Positions 1 to 7,995 of a DNA stretch of 64,000 bases are shown here, piece by piece. Made by a program: the position numbers and the translations under genes. Position 1 is the first letter of the stretch; each line of letters opens with the position of its first letter. The notes under the pieces are model-generated. The model made no database searches and was not told the origin of the DNA. It was given only the letters and a program-made list of their open reading frames with translations. This DNA comes from DATLFA01 sp035525225 (GTDB taxonomy: Bacteria; Actinomycetota; Acidimicrobiia; Acidimicrobiales; WLNW01): positions 1-64,000 of the forward strand of contig DATLFA010000045.1 of the NCBI GenBank assembly GCA_035525225.1, written 5' to 3'.

Positions 1-93
1 CACCATCGTCACCGCCGCGATGTCGTCGCCATCGACGGCGAGATCGAGGCGCTTCGCGATGTCGATCAGCTCCACCACCGATGAACTCAACAT
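1..93 (-). CDS. N-terminal fragment of an unidentified protein, possibly DUF222/HNH endonuclease type
   Basis: An open minus-strand frame begins with ATG at 93 and runs off the left edge. Only 31 residues are visible, starting MLSSSVVELIDIAKRLDLAV. The mix of hydrophobic and acidic helical residues resembles the start of actinobacterial DUF222 (13E12-repeat)/HNH endonuclease proteins, but the fragment is too short to assign. The stretch to its right (94-258) is comparatively A/T-rich around 130-155 and would hold the divergent promoters for this gene and the amidohydrolase. Confidence 0.4.
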   Translation of the reverse strand, partial: MLSSSVVELIDIAKRLDLAVDGDDIAAVTMV

Positions 94-258
94 ACCCGTG
101 ATCGTACAGGTGTTCGACCACCGGCGCAAACGAAAACCCAATAAAATCAAGGAGATTCGGTCAGACTGTCGGTTGCAGGTTGTGGCGCAGAGCGAACCCC
201 GGCGACCGTCGCTCTGACGGCGTTTAGTCTTAGATCACCTGCAGACGAGGGGTGGCCA

Positions 259-1392
259 ATGGGACTCGACGGACATGTCGTCATCGACGCGGACGGCCAC
301 GGCGCCGAACCCTTGGACTGGCGTGAACGCATCCCGGATCGATACCGGCCGCAGATGGAGCAATTCGTCGCACGGATGAAAGGGTTGTTCGGAGATCTTC
401 CTGGCGGCGCGATGCGCCTCGACCCGGCCCACGGCGAAGCCCGCTATGTCGAACGCCCGTCCAACCCGCTGCGCTTCGATCCCGAGGGAACTCGGCCAGG
501 AATGTTCGATCCGGCCGCGCGGATCGACGATATGGATCTCGAGGGCATCGACATCTCCATCATGTTCGGGGGCGGCGCCGGCGAGGAGTGGGCACTACTC
601 GATCCGGCGTTCGCGGCCGCATTATGCGCGACGCTGAACGACGCGCGGGCCGAGTTCTGTTCGTTCGCGCCGGATCGGTTGAAGCTGAATGCGAAGCTGC
701 CCATGATCGATCCCGAAGCGGCGGCCGCCGAGCTCGACCGATGTGTGCGAACTTGGCCGGAAATCTTTGTCGGCATGAGCACGACACAGCATGTGCGAGA
801 CCGCAATCTCGACGATCGATCGTTCGACGTCGTGTGGTCGACCGCCGAGGCGCTGGGTGTGGCCGTTTCCACGCACGGCGGCGGGCAGGCCGTCGACCAG
901 ATCCCCTATGCCATCGAGCGCTCGAGTACGCGCCTCGAAAAACATGCAATCACCCACCCGTTTGGCTCGATGCTCGCCGTCACCAACTTCACGGTCGGCG
1001 GAATACTCCATCGCTTTCCGGATCTTCGCGTCGGATTTATGGAAGCCGGCGTGGGCTGGCTCCCGTTCTGGCTCCAACGACTCGACGAGCACTACGAGCT
1101 CATGCCCGATCAGGCTCCCGAGATCGACCGCTTGCCATCGGAGTACTTCAAGGGTCGTTGTGTCGTCAGTTGTGAACCCGACGACCCGAGTGTTGTCTAC
1201 GTGTGCGAATCCGTTGGCGACGATGCGGTCGTCTACGCGTCCGACTACTGCCACTTCGACTGCGCGTTTCCCGAGTCGGTGCGCATCGTCGTCAATCGTG
1301 ATGATCTGACTGCGGACCGCAAGGCTGCGATTCTCGGAACCAACGCGGCGCGCTTCTACGGCCTTCCCCTCCCCGCAGCCGCGCGATCCTGA
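259..1392 (+). CDS. amidohydrolase family protein (amidohydrolase 2 type TIM barrel)
   Basis: This 377-residue protein belongs to the metal-dependent amidohydrolase_2 family (PF04909), TIM-barrel enzymes that include decarboxylases and hydrolases of aromatic and lactone substrates. The N-terminus has VIDADGHGAEP in place of the usual D-x-H-x-H metal motif, so only one of the two classical His is kept. STHGGG near residue 212 and the C-terminal YASDYCHFDC (like the family's W-G-S-D-x-P-H) are present. A GAGG followed by GTGGCCA precedes the ATG, supporting this start. A second family member lies at 60997-62166. The variant metal motif is common in uncharacterised actinobacterial members; the substrate cannot be predicted. 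Confidence 0.85.
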   Translation: MGLDGHVVIDADGHGAEPLDWRERIPDRYRPQMEQFVARMKGLFGDLPGGAMRLDPAHGEARYVERPSNPLRFDPEGTRPGMFDPAARIDDMDLEGIDISIMFGGGAGEEWALLDPAFAAALCATLNDARAEFCSFAPDRLKLNAKLPMIDPEAAAAELDRCVRTWPEIFVGMSTTQHVRDRNLDDRSFDVVWSTAEALGVAVSTHGGGQAVDQIPYAIERSSTRLEKHAITHPFGSMLAVTNFTVGGILHRFPDLRVGFMEAGVGWLPFWLQRLDEHYELMPDQAPEIDRLPSEYFKGRCVVSCEPDDPSVVYVCESVGDDAVVYASDYCHFDCAFPESVRIVVNRDDLTADRKAAILGTNAARFYGLPLPAAARS

Positions 1393-1422
1393 ACTGCGGT
1401 CGTACGCGTGAGAGAGTTTGGT

Positions 1423-1860
1423 TCAGGAGCGGCCGTTCTTCTTGCGCAACGACTTCGCGGTTTCGCTACGGTTGGCCTTGTCGATGGCTTTCACCAGTTC
1501 GGCTTTCGTCATCCTCGAGCGGCCTTCGACATCGAGTCGCTTGGCGACGTCGAGTAGATGTTTCTTGCTCGCGAAGGCATCGACACCACCGGCCGTCTTC
1601 GTGTTGCTCTTGCGGGCGGCGGGGCCGCGCTTCGCGTCCTGGGCGTCACTCGGACCCTTCTTGGCCTTTGCCTCCCACCGATCGCCGACCTTCTCGAAGG
1701 AATGCTTCAACGACGCCAGCGCGATGCGATGCGAAGCCTCGCCGTCGCCATGCGTCTTCTCGGCTGCTTCCAGCGTGTGCATGTAGGTGTCTTGCGCCTT
1801 GGCGGGGGACCGCTTCAATGTCGAGGGCAGTCGTTCCTTTTCTTTCTTGGTGAGAACCAT
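1423..1860 (-). CDS. ChaB family protein with C-terminal Rho_N/SAP-like domain
   Basis: This is a 145-residue lysine-rich protein. Residues about 8-65 match the ChaB fold (PF06150): LPSTLKRSPAKAQDTYMHTL, then HRIALASLKHSFEKVGDRW. The last 45 residues (SKKHLLDVAKRLDVEGRSRM, then TKAELVKAI) resemble the Rho N-terminal/SAP-like nucleic-acid-binding fold that actinobacteria often append to ChaB. The open frame extends upstream to 1896, but AAGGAG sits just before the ATG at 1860, so that start is preferred. E. coli ChaB is linked to cation transport regulation, but the role of ChaB-Rho_N proteins is not established. It is convergent with the amidohydrolase, with no strong terminator between them. 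Confidence 0.85.
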   Translation of the reverse strand: MVLTKKEKERLPSTLKRSPAKAQDTYMHTLEAAEKTHGDGEASHRIALASLKHSFEKVGDRWEAKAKKGPSDAQDAKRGPAARKSNTKTAGGVDAFASKKHLLDVAKRLDVEGRSRMTKAELVKAIDKANRSETAKSLRKKNGRS

Positions 1861-2053
1861 CGTCGCTCCTTGTTCGAGCAGTAGCGCTGCGAACAAGTTG
1901 CCCGAATCGACTTGGATCTAACCCAGCCCGTGGCAAACGCTGATGGGCAGCGTGCCGATGCGTCACGGCGTCAGCGTCGTACGATGTGGACAGCGTCATA
2001 CGTTGGTCTCGTGTTCCACGATGCCCGATGATCTCCTGGCAGTGGCAACTTAG

Positions 2054-2716
2054 ATGACCTCCGAGCTGATCCCCCGTACCCGACTGGTCTTGGCCCCCGG
2101 CGCGGTTCATATCCCCTACTGGCTGAGCATCGACGAACAGCGGCACCTCGTCGCCTCCTGTCGTGAATGGGCGAAACCGCCGGCCCCGATTCGCGCTGCA
2201 CGTATGCCCAACGGCGGTGTCATGTCGGTCAAGACCGTGTGTCTCGGCTGGCAGTGGATCCCGTACCGCTACTCGCGCTTCGCCGAGGACACCGACGGCG
2301 CGCCGGTCGACCCATTCCCTGATTGGTTGGTGGAACTCGGTCGGCGTGCCGTCGTCGATGCATTCGACGACCGCGATGCTGCAGCGGCGTACGCACCCGA
2401 CGCCGCGCTCGTCAACTACTACGACGCCAACGCACGGCTCGGGTTGCATCAAGATCAAGATGAACACGCGGGTGCCCCCGTTGTGTCGTTGAGCCTCGGC
2501 GACTCGGGCATCTTCCGATTCGGTAATCCCCACACCAGAGGGCGCCCGTACACCGACCTCGAGGTGCGCTCCGGCGACGTCGTGGTGTTCGGTGGCCCAT
2601 CACGCTACGCGTACCACGGTGTGCCCAGGATCCTGCCCGGCAGCGGCAATCCGGACGTCGGCCTGACCGACGGGCGCTGGAACATCACGCTTCGCGTGAC
2701 TGGCATGTCCGGATAG
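2054..2716 (+). CDS. alkB: AlkB-type alpha-ketoglutarate-dependent DNA dealkylase
   Basis: This 220-residue Fe(II)/2-oxoglutarate dioxygenase should oxidatively remove methyl groups from N1-methyladenine and N3-methylcytosine in DNA. The iron triad is visible: H132 and D134 in GLHQDQDE, and H188 in SRYAYHGV. The N-Y-Y motif (121-123) and the C-terminal RWNITLR, whose arginines bind 2-oxoglutarate, are present. Length is normal for the family. No clear Shine-Dalgarno is seen before the ATG at 2054. It stands alone, with no ada or alkA neighbour, so an adaptive-response operon is not evident. Confidence 0.93.
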   Translation: MTSELIPRTRLVLAPGAVHIPYWLSIDEQRHLVASCREWAKPPAPIRAARMPNGGVMSVKTVCLGWQWIPYRYSRFAEDTDGAPVDPFPDWLVELGRRAVVDAFDDRDAAAAYAPDAALVNYYDANARLGLHQDQDEHAGAPVVSLSLGDSGIFRFGNPHTRGRPYTDLEVRSGDVVVFGGPSRYAYHGVPRILPGSGNPDVGLTDGRWNITLRVTGMSG

Positions 2717-2929
2717 ATCCCGCCGAAGTAGACCACTCGGGGGATGGTCGCAATTTTCGCCAAGGCCGAGCGGTCATCGAGCGCGAGTTGGCAAGCGCGC
2801 CGCTCGAGATCAGCGATGCCTTCCGATGGCTGCCGTTCGGGGCAGAGGTAGAGCTGGCTGCGCTCGTCACTTGAACGAGCGAGCCAGCTGGCGTCTCGAA
2901 GTGATCGCGAGCTTTCGGTACGAGCTCGA

Positions 2930-3082
2930 TCAGCAACTACCGTCGATGAGTGGGCGCAGCACGTGGCGGGCACGCTTTGTCGGCTTCGCACCGACTGTCG
3001 CGCGATAGGCAGACCGCGGCCGGCCCAGGAAGTAGGCCGGAAGGTTGTTGTTCGCCGTTCTGGTAATCGTCTTCATCGTCAT
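2930..3082 (-). CDS. small basic protein of 50 residues, function unknown
   Basis: A short minus-strand gene encodes a basic 50-residue peptide with the central motif NLPAYFLGRPRSAYRATVG. AGGAG lies immediately upstream of the first ATG (3082) and 6-8 bases from a second in-frame ATG (3076), which argues for real translation. The Y/F-L-G-R-P-x-S segment recalls small actinobacterial hypothetical proteins, but I can name no domain. It sits alone in about 500 bases between alkB and the DUF421 gene. The remaining sequence (2717-2929 and 3083-3211) has no frame I can support. Confidence 0.55.
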   Translation of the reverse strand: MTMKTITRTANNNLPAYFLGRPRSAYRATVGAKPTKRARHVLRPLIDGSC

Positions 3083-3211
3083 ATCTCCTGATCGGATGGT
3101 CGTGTCGACACCCACAATGCGGGAACGCATGGACCAGAGCTTGGAGACCACGTGGAGATCGTCTGGTGAACGGCCGTGCTCGGAGTTGGGATCGTGATCG
3201 TGACGAACCGA

Positions 3212-3832
3212 TCAGGCTCGTTCGTCACCGCCTTCAGATCGTCGTCTGGCGTCACCACTGGTCCCTGTCTCGCGTTCGGTGCTCCTCAGAGGAGCGCCGC
3301 CTACCAGAAGAGACGCCGATGTGGTCGCGGGCATGGCGCTGGCGGTGCGGCAACGGTCCACGGTCACGACGCTCAGGCTGCCGTCGGTCTCCAACACGAC
3401 GGCGGCGACCATCTCGAGGTCACCGCATCCGCTCGATCGGATCGCTTGGCACACTTCACCGCTGGTCAACCGCGCCCTTGACAGCACTTTGTCGTCGAAG
3501 CGGCCGTGGTCGAACACGACCGTTGCCTCGGCTCGCACGAGCCGCCGCGCCAGCGACGTGCGCACCGAAGCCCACGACACGGCCCACTGGGCGACGACGA
3601 GCACTGCGATGGCGACGACCCCTTCGGTCAACGACACATCGCTCGACAACGCGATCGTGGCCAGCACCGACCCCAGAGCGACCGTGACCACGAGGTCGAA
3701 CGCATTCAGTTTCGCCAAGGTGCGCTTGCCCGACACACGCAACACGACCACCATCACCGCGTACGCCGCCGCGCCGAGCACCACGACACGGACGACATCG
3801 GACCAGCGGTCAAAAAACATCCAGCCGGTCAC
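3212..3832 (-). CDS. DUF421 (YetF/YcaP-like) membrane protein
   Basis: This 206-residue protein has three predicted N-terminal membrane helices (about residues 13-32, 43-63 and 67-88) followed by the cytoplasmic DUF421 domain. In that domain, VVFDHGRFDDKVLSRARLTS and VLETDGSLSVV match the family pattern of a strand followed by L-E-x-D-G-x-L-S-V. YetF is associated with envelope functions in Bacillus, with no defined biochemistry. The GTG start at 3832 overlaps the stop of the upstream PRC-barrel gene by four bases, implying translational coupling. The last 35 residues are low-complexity and hydrophilic. Confidence 0.85.
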   Translation of the reverse strand: MTGWMFFDRWSDVVRVVVLGAAAYAVMVVVLRVSGKRTLAKLNAFDLVVTVALGSVLATIALSSDVSLTEGVVAIAVLVVAQWAVSWASVRTSLARRLVRAEATVVFDHGRFDDKVLSRARLTSGEVCQAIRSSGCGDLEMVAAVVLETDGSLSVVTVDRCRTASAMPATTSASLLVGGAPLRSTERETGTSGDARRRSEGGDERA

Positions 3833-4293
3833 CGCCCCTTCGACGATGGGTCTTCCTCGACGACCAACGCGTACGAGCCGAGCGCCCGCACGCGGTCCGC
3901 GTCGATCGCACCATGACCGGTTACGACACGCACGACGGCCCCAGAGTCAGTGTCGAACTCGACATCGGCGACCGTCCCGACCTCGCGTCCGTTGACGTTC
4001 AGCACTCGAGTACCGAGCATCGTCACGACACCCTTGACCGCTGCCTTTTGATGATCGTCGTCGATCTTCGACGGTTCGACGCCCGCGGTAGCCATCACCG
4101 CGTCGGCACCGAACGCCGCCACCGCGGACCAGTCCAAGATCAGTGCCCGCTTCCCGCGCCCGTCCACATGGATCGACTCGATCCTGCGACCGGCGCCATC
4201 GAGAACGAAGCCCTTCACCGAGCCGATCGATTCGGCCGTGTCCGATGCGACGACTCGTCGCCCTTCAACGTTCATGAAAGTGTCCGTAGTCAT
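3829..4293 (-). CDS. PRC-barrel domain protein (second of the cassette)
   Basis: This 154-residue soluble protein contains two PRC-barrel-like units. The first is NVEGRRVVASDTAESIGSVK followed by FVLDGAGRRIESIHVD, and the second is VLNVNGREVGTVADVEFDTD. PRC barrels are small beta domains found in photosynthetic reaction centre H subunits and in RimM, and often in stress or membrane-associated actinobacterial proteins. GGAG lies eight bases before the ATG at 4293. The ATG overlaps the upstream gene's stop and its own stop overlaps the next start, so it is the middle of a coupled operon. A structural or sensory role next to the DUF421 membrane protein is inferred. Confidence 0.82.
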   Translation of the reverse strand: MTTDTFMNVEGRRVVASDTAESIGSVKGFVLDGAGRRIESIHVDGRGKRALILDWSAVAAFGADAVMATAGVEPSKIDDDHQKAAVKGVVTMLGTRVLNVNGREVGTVADVEFDTDSGAVVRVVTGHGAIDADRVRALGSYALVVEEDPSSKGR

Positions 4294-4856
4294 CGGTCGT
4301 TCTCCAGTTCAGGTGACCGGTACGACGCGACCGCTGCGCCGAAACCGGCAAGGTCGTCACGGACAAATGCCGTAGCTTCGGCCGGCAACACCAAGTTCTC
4401 GCCCGACAAGGCCATCTGCGCCGAGATCGGCACGAACGACGTGTCCGCCCGGTCGGGCGGCTGCAACTCGTAGCCGACCGCGCATGGTTCGTCGCCGGTC
4501 GACAAGATCACTGCCACGACCTCTCCGAGATCGCTGCCGTCCGCCGACAGCACGCGGTTGCCGATCACAGGCCGTGCCGCCCCAAGGTCATCGAGACCTG
4601 CCGGTCGGTCGCCGCTGCCGTCGATCGCCGCTTCGGCGTCGATCATGACTGCGTCTGGTCCGATCGCTGTCACCGATCGGGCCGCAAGCACGTTCTTCAA
4701 CCGGCCCGCGAACGTGCCGCGCTTGTTTAACGTGAAGCCCACCAACCGGTGCGCCTCCCCGTCATAGACGACGTCGCGGATCTCAGCGACATCCTCGCCC
4801 GACGCGATCGACACCACCGGTAGACCCATCACGTCTCTCGCTCTGATCAGGTTCAT
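4290..4856 (-). CDS. PRC-barrel domain protein (first of the cassette)
   Basis: This 188-residue protein carries two PRC-barrel repeats. The first is MNLIRARDVMGLPVVSIASG, then EIRDVVYDGEAHRLVGFTLN; the second is GNRVLSADGSDLGEVVAVIL. An open frame continues upstream to 4976, but that stretch is better explained by an overlapping small membrane peptide in another frame. ATG 4856 therefore fits best, overlapping the peptide's TGA in an ATGA junction. It is homologous to the next gene and probably arose by duplication. The cassette order is membrane peptide, PRC, PRC, DUF421. Confidence 0.8.
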   Translation of the reverse strand: MNLIRARDVMGLPVVSIASGEDVAEIRDVVYDGEAHRLVGFTLNKRGTFAGRLKNVLAARSVTAIGPDAVMIDAEAAIDGSGDRPAGLDDLGAARPVIGNRVLSADGSDLGEVVAVILSTGDEPCAVGYELQPPDRADTSFVPISAQMALSGENLVLPAEATAFVRDDLAGFGAAVASYRSPELENDR

Positions 4857-4987
4857 TTGTCGCCTCGATCCGACACTCGAGCCGCGAAGACGGTCCCCGC
4901 CCGTCGGGCGCGACGCACAACGAAAAAGACAACGGCGGCGATCACGATCACGGCCACGATTATCACCAACCACCACAACACACTCAC
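4853..4987 (-). CDS. small single-pass membrane peptide, 44 residues
   Basis: A GTG-initiated frame encodes a 44-residue peptide. It begins with about 24 strongly hydrophobic residues (VLWWLVIIVAVIVIAAVVFF), followed by a positive tail (VVRRARRAG), the signature of an N-out/C-in single-span protein. GGAGG lies eight bases upstream of the GTG. The stop codon overlaps the next ATG in an ATGA junction. It probably leads the four-gene PRC-barrel/DUF421 operon. No named family is recognised; the resemblance is to small spanning subunits or anchors. Confidence 0.7.
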   Translation of the reverse strand: MSVLWWLVIIVAVIVIAAVVFFVVRRARRAGTVFAARVSDRGDK

Positions 4988-5281
4988 GACCACCACCTCC
5001 GCGGACGGCGTCCCGACATGAGGACGGGCTCTATCCGCGTTGCCCTGATCGGTCGCGATCGAAACCGATCCGACCTTGCGGTCGTGTCACAATTGGTCGC
5101 CAGCACGGCCGCAGTTGGAACCGTGGTGGTCACCACTCGCGCCGAGGATCACGAGGCGGCACGCCCGGCCAGAAGTGAGGTCATTGCGGCACCAACGCAT
5201 GGCACCTCTTACCCACTCCGACGGCTGACTAAATGTGGTGTCGATCCGGTTCTTGCCGTGCGCGGCCGTGTGCACACACGG
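4988..5281. other. intergenic region without a supportable gene
   Basis: About 290 bases separate the PRC-barrel cassette from the hairpin at 5282. The first bases hold the ribosome-binding site and presumably the promoter of the minus-strand cassette. An open plus-strand frame from 5018 shows no recognisable domain, passes through the hairpin and runs into the antisense of the permease. I see no gene or repeat here. Confidence 0.5.
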
Positions 5282-5316
5282 GTCCGCTGCCGGGCGGTGA
5301 TCGCCCGGCAGCGGAC
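5282..5316 (-). terminator. perfect 14-bp hairpin downstream of the permease fragment
   Basis: The arms GTCCGCTGCCGGGC and GCCCGGCAGCGGAC are perfectly complementary and separated by a 7-base loop. The hairpin lies 20 bases past the stop of the minus-strand permease fragment. There is no U-tract, which is usual for actinobacterial intrinsic terminators. A terminator role is inferred from position and stem strength. Confidence 0.7.
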
Positions 5317-5336
5317 ACAATGGCAGGAGGTTGGCG

Positions 5337-5972
5337 TCACTCGGCGGACAGGGCTCGGAGAACGTCGAGCCGTGCCGCGCGGCGGGCCGGAACGATCGCG
5401 GCGATCGCTCCCGCAAGCCCCGCGATGACGGTGACCACGATGATGTTGCCCACCGGGTAGGTGACGTGGTCGATGCCCTCGGACCGAAGTGCGCGCACGC
5501 TGGCCCATCCGAAGAACGACCCGACAGCGAGTCCGAGCGAGGTACCGAAGAGGGCGATCATGATCGCTTCCCAGCGGATCGTCGACCGGACCTGACTGCG
5601 GATCATGCCCACCGCCCGTAGTAGCCCGAGCTCACGAGTGCGCTCGAAGATCGACAGCGCCAGGGTGTTGGCGATGCCGAGCAGGGCGATCAGCACCGCG
5701 AGCGCCAGCAAGGCGTAGATGACGCCGAGCAGCAGGTCGATCTCGCTGTTGACCTGCGCGAGAAACTCGTCGGGGTCGAGCACGTTCGCGCTCGGGTATG
5801 CGGCTGCGACGGCCTCGACGGCGGCTTCGTCACCGATGAGGTAGACGCGGAAGTCGAGCTGGTCCGGTGCGAACCGGTCGTAGGCGGCGATGTCGACGAA
5901 GTACTTGTTGACCCACTCCGACGCATTGTCATAGGTGGCGCGCACCACGAATGGCTGGCTGCCGCTCGCCAA
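5337..5972 (-). pseudogene. C-terminal fragment of a FtsX/MacB-type ABC transporter permease
   Basis: The minus-strand frame encodes about 207 residues of an FtsX-like permease. A periplasmic segment (VVRATYDNASEWVNKYFVDI) is followed by three membrane helices, the first being LLLGVIYALLALAVLIALLG, then the cytoplasmic SIFERTRELGLLRAVGM loop and the terminal PARRAARLDVLRAL. Intact relatives carry several hundred more N-terminal residues and start with another helix. Here the frame has only a TTG at 5972 and meets a stop soon after. Homology ends near 5955-5965, exactly where plus-strand flavoprotein homology begins. It is therefore a 5'-truncated gene, and no ATPase partner is adjacent. Confidence 0.8.
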
Positions 5973-6450
5973 GTCCGACTACCTCGTGCGCGAGATCGAG
6001 GCCACGTCGAACATCATCGTGAGGCTGCAGATCGAAGTGATCGCCGCCGAAGGAGACGAGAGGCTCGCCGGCATGACGGTCCGGGACCGCTCCAACGGGA
6101 CGATCGAAAGCCTCGCGACGACGGCTCTGTTCGTGCTCATCGGTGGTGCAGCCCGAACCCAATGGCTCCCGACCGAAGTCGAACGAGACGACGGCGGCTA
6201 CATCACGACCGGCCGCGACGTCGGCCGTTCGCGAAGCGAGGACAGGGACGCGCCGACGAGGCCCCCTCTCGCTCTGGAGACGAGCGTCCCCGGCGTGTTC
6301 GCGGCAGGCGACGTGCGTGCCCGCTCGATCAAGCGTGTCGCCTCAGCAGTTGGCGACGGAGCCACCGCCATCAGGCTCGTGCACGACTACCTGGCCGAAG
6401 TCGATGACGGGGACGACTCCGGCGATCGCTTCCCGCCGAACCGGGTCTGA
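5935..6450 (+). pseudogene. C-terminal fragment of a thioredoxin-reductase-like FAD oxidoreductase
   Basis: From about 5965 the plus-strand frame matches the last third of actinobacterial thioredoxin-reductase-like proteins. SDYLVREIEAT is followed by ALFVLIGG, then ETSVPGVFAAGDVRARSIKR and VASAVGDGATAIRLVHDYL, the FAD-binding GVFAAGDV motif and terminal helix. The N-terminal FAD fold, the NADPH domain and the redox CxxC are absent. The formal GTG at 5935 lies in sequence antisense to the permease. The gene has lost its 5' part at the same point where the opposing permease lost its own, so it is very unlikely to be functional. Confidence 0.8.
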
Positions 6451-6463
6451 GACGCTGCCGCGC

Positions 6464-6612
6464 GAGGCGGTCCGGTCGATGTCACAGCAACGGGTACTGC
6501 TCATCGCCGCCGGAACAATGCCCGCGGAGATCGCCGCCGCCGACACCTTCGAAGCGCTGTCGCCCGAGGTGGTCACCATGTGGATCGCGCCCGGCGCAGC
6601 ACACGAAGGCCT
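6464..6612 (+). pseudogene. remnant of an alpha/beta-hydrolase C-terminus
   Basis: The frame reads REAVRSMSQQRVLLIAAGTM, then FEALSPEVVTMWIAPGAAHE. It resembles the end of alpha/beta-fold hydrolases, where R-P-V-L-L-I-x-A-G precedes the catalytic Asp region and P-G-A-x-H carries the catalytic His. No N-terminal part with a nucleophile elbow is found, and after H the frame degenerates into unrelated residues. It lies between the truncated flavoprotein and the cyclase fusion. A short independent protein starting at ATG 6479 cannot be excluded but seems unlikely. Confidence 0.5.
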
Positions 6613-6678
6613 GGTGTGGCTTTCCACACCGGTGTTCGCCGGGTCGCCCTCTTCCGCGGACGGCATCGTCGGACGATC

Positions 6679-7995
6679 ATGGAGCGCGTGACGATCACCG
6701 TTTTTCTCGCCGACGACAGCCTCCTCGTCCGTGAGGGCGTCCGCGCGGTGATGGAACTCGCGGGCGACGTCCATGTGGTCGGCGTCGCCAGCGAGTTCCA
6801 CGAGCTGGTGGAGGGCGCCTGGGCCCTGCAGCCCCAGGTGGTGGTGACGGACATCCGCATGCCCCCCGAGTTCCGGCGCGAGGGAATCGAGGCCGCCAAG
6901 CTGGTGCGCAAGCGGCACCCAGGCACGGGCATCGTGATCCTTTCGCAGTATGACGACCCGGAGTACGCGATCGCGCTGCTGTCGGAGGGTGCGGCCGGAT
7001 ATGCCTATCTGCTCAAGGACCGGGTCGGCGAAGGTGACCAACTCGTGCGGGCGATCCGCGAGGTGGCGAGCGGTGGATCCATGCTCGATCCGCGCATCGT
7101 CGAGGCCTTGACCAAGCCCGTCACCGACGACGCCCTCTTGAGCGCGACCGAGCAGCAGTTGCTCGACTTCATCGCCGACGGTACACCGATCAAAGCGATC
7201 GCCGTGGCGCTGCGCACGACGCCCGCCGATGTCGACGGGCGCATCGAATCGCTGTTCGTCCATCTTGCTGACGGCCTGTCGGCGGGCAACGGTGCCGCAC
7301 TCGAAAGGCTGCGTCGCCTCCAGCGAGCGATCGCTCAGCGCGAGGAGCAGGGTGAAGTGCTGTCGCGGCTGCTCCCCGGAGGGCTCGCCGCCAAGCTACG
7401 CCGAGACGGCCGCCGCATCGGGGAGACGGAAGAGCTCGACGTGACCGTGCTGATGTCGGACATCAGGGGGTACTCCGGGATCGCGGAGCGGACCGACCCG
7501 ACAACGTTGGCCGGCCAGTTGAACCGCCACCGGGCGGAGATGAACGAGGCGATCATCGATCACGGCGGCACCGTGATGCAGTTCGTCGGCGATGCCGTGA
7601 TGGCTGTGTTCGGCGCGCCCGAGCCGGTTGCCAATCATGCGGACCGCGCGGTCGAGGCGGCGACGGCGATGCACGAGGCACAGGCGAGAGTGAACGGCGC
7701 ATGGGCCCAAGATGGCATCGAGCCGTTCGGGTTGGGCATCGGCGTGTCGACGGGTCGCGTCGCGGCAGCGCTACTCGGCTCCGAGCAACGGCTCGAGTAT
7801 TCGGTGGTCGGCGACACGGTCAATCTCACGCAACGGCTCCAGCAGTGGGCCGAGCCGGGCGAGACCGTGCTCGGCGACGCCACGGTCGCCGCGCTCGGCC
7901 GGCCGATCGACGCCGATGTCCTCGAACCGGCGCTGGTCAAAGGACGGTCGACCCCGGTGCGGGCGCATCGCTTCCCCCGGAGGTCGGTGTCGTGA
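6679..7995 (+). CDS. receiver-HTH-class III nucleotide cyclase fusion protein
   Basis: This 438-residue protein has three parts. Residues 5-125 are a CheY-like receiver with acidic pair D12/D13, phosphoacceptor D58 in VVVTDIRMPP and K113. Residues about 152-200 align with a LuxR/NarL helix-turn-helix (SATEQQLLDFIADGTPIKAI) but lack the consensus recognition helix. Residues about 253-430 form a class III adenylyl/guanylyl cyclase with metal Asp D261 (VLMSDIRGYSGI) and D305 (FVGDAVMAVFG), plus the D379/N382 stretch VVGDTVNLTQRL. The usual purine-selecting Lys is Gln301, so cAMP versus cGMP is uncertain. The receiver is closely similar to that of the regulator at 12608-13273, suggesting descent from a NarL-type regulator. 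The stop overlaps the next gene's GTG, coupling cyclase and kinase. Confidence 0.88.
   Translation: MERVTITVFLADDSLLVREGVRAVMELAGDVHVVGVASEFHELVEGAWALQPQVVVTDIRMPPEFRREGIEAAKLVRKRHPGTGIVILSQYDDPEYAIALLSEGAAGYAYLLKDRVGEGDQLVRAIREVASGGSMLDPRIVEALTKPVTDDALLSATEQQLLDFIADGTPIKAIAVALRTTPADVDGRIESLFVHLADGLSAGNGAALERLRRLQRAIAQREEQGEVLSRLLPGGLAAKLRRDGRRIGETEELDVTVLMSDIRGYSGIAERTDPTTLAGQLNRHRAEMNEAIIDHGGTVMQFVGDAVMAVFGAPEPVANHADRAVEAATAMHEAQARVNGAWAQDGIEPFGLGIGVSTGRVAAALLGSEQRLEYSVVGDTVNLTQRLQQWAEPGETVLGDATVAALGRPIDADVLEPALVKGRSTPVRAHRFPRRSVS

Noticed and set aside
2605..2991. A minus-strand frame suggestive of a WhiB-like remnant (Cys residues and VYFGGI)
   Set aside because: The four-Cys pattern and G-[VI]-W-G-G motif are not present, half the frame is antisense to alkB, and the resemblance is too weak.
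5018..5428. A 136-codon plus-strand frame upstream of the permease fragment
   Set aside because: No domain is seen, it passes through a perfect hairpin and ends in antisense of the permease.
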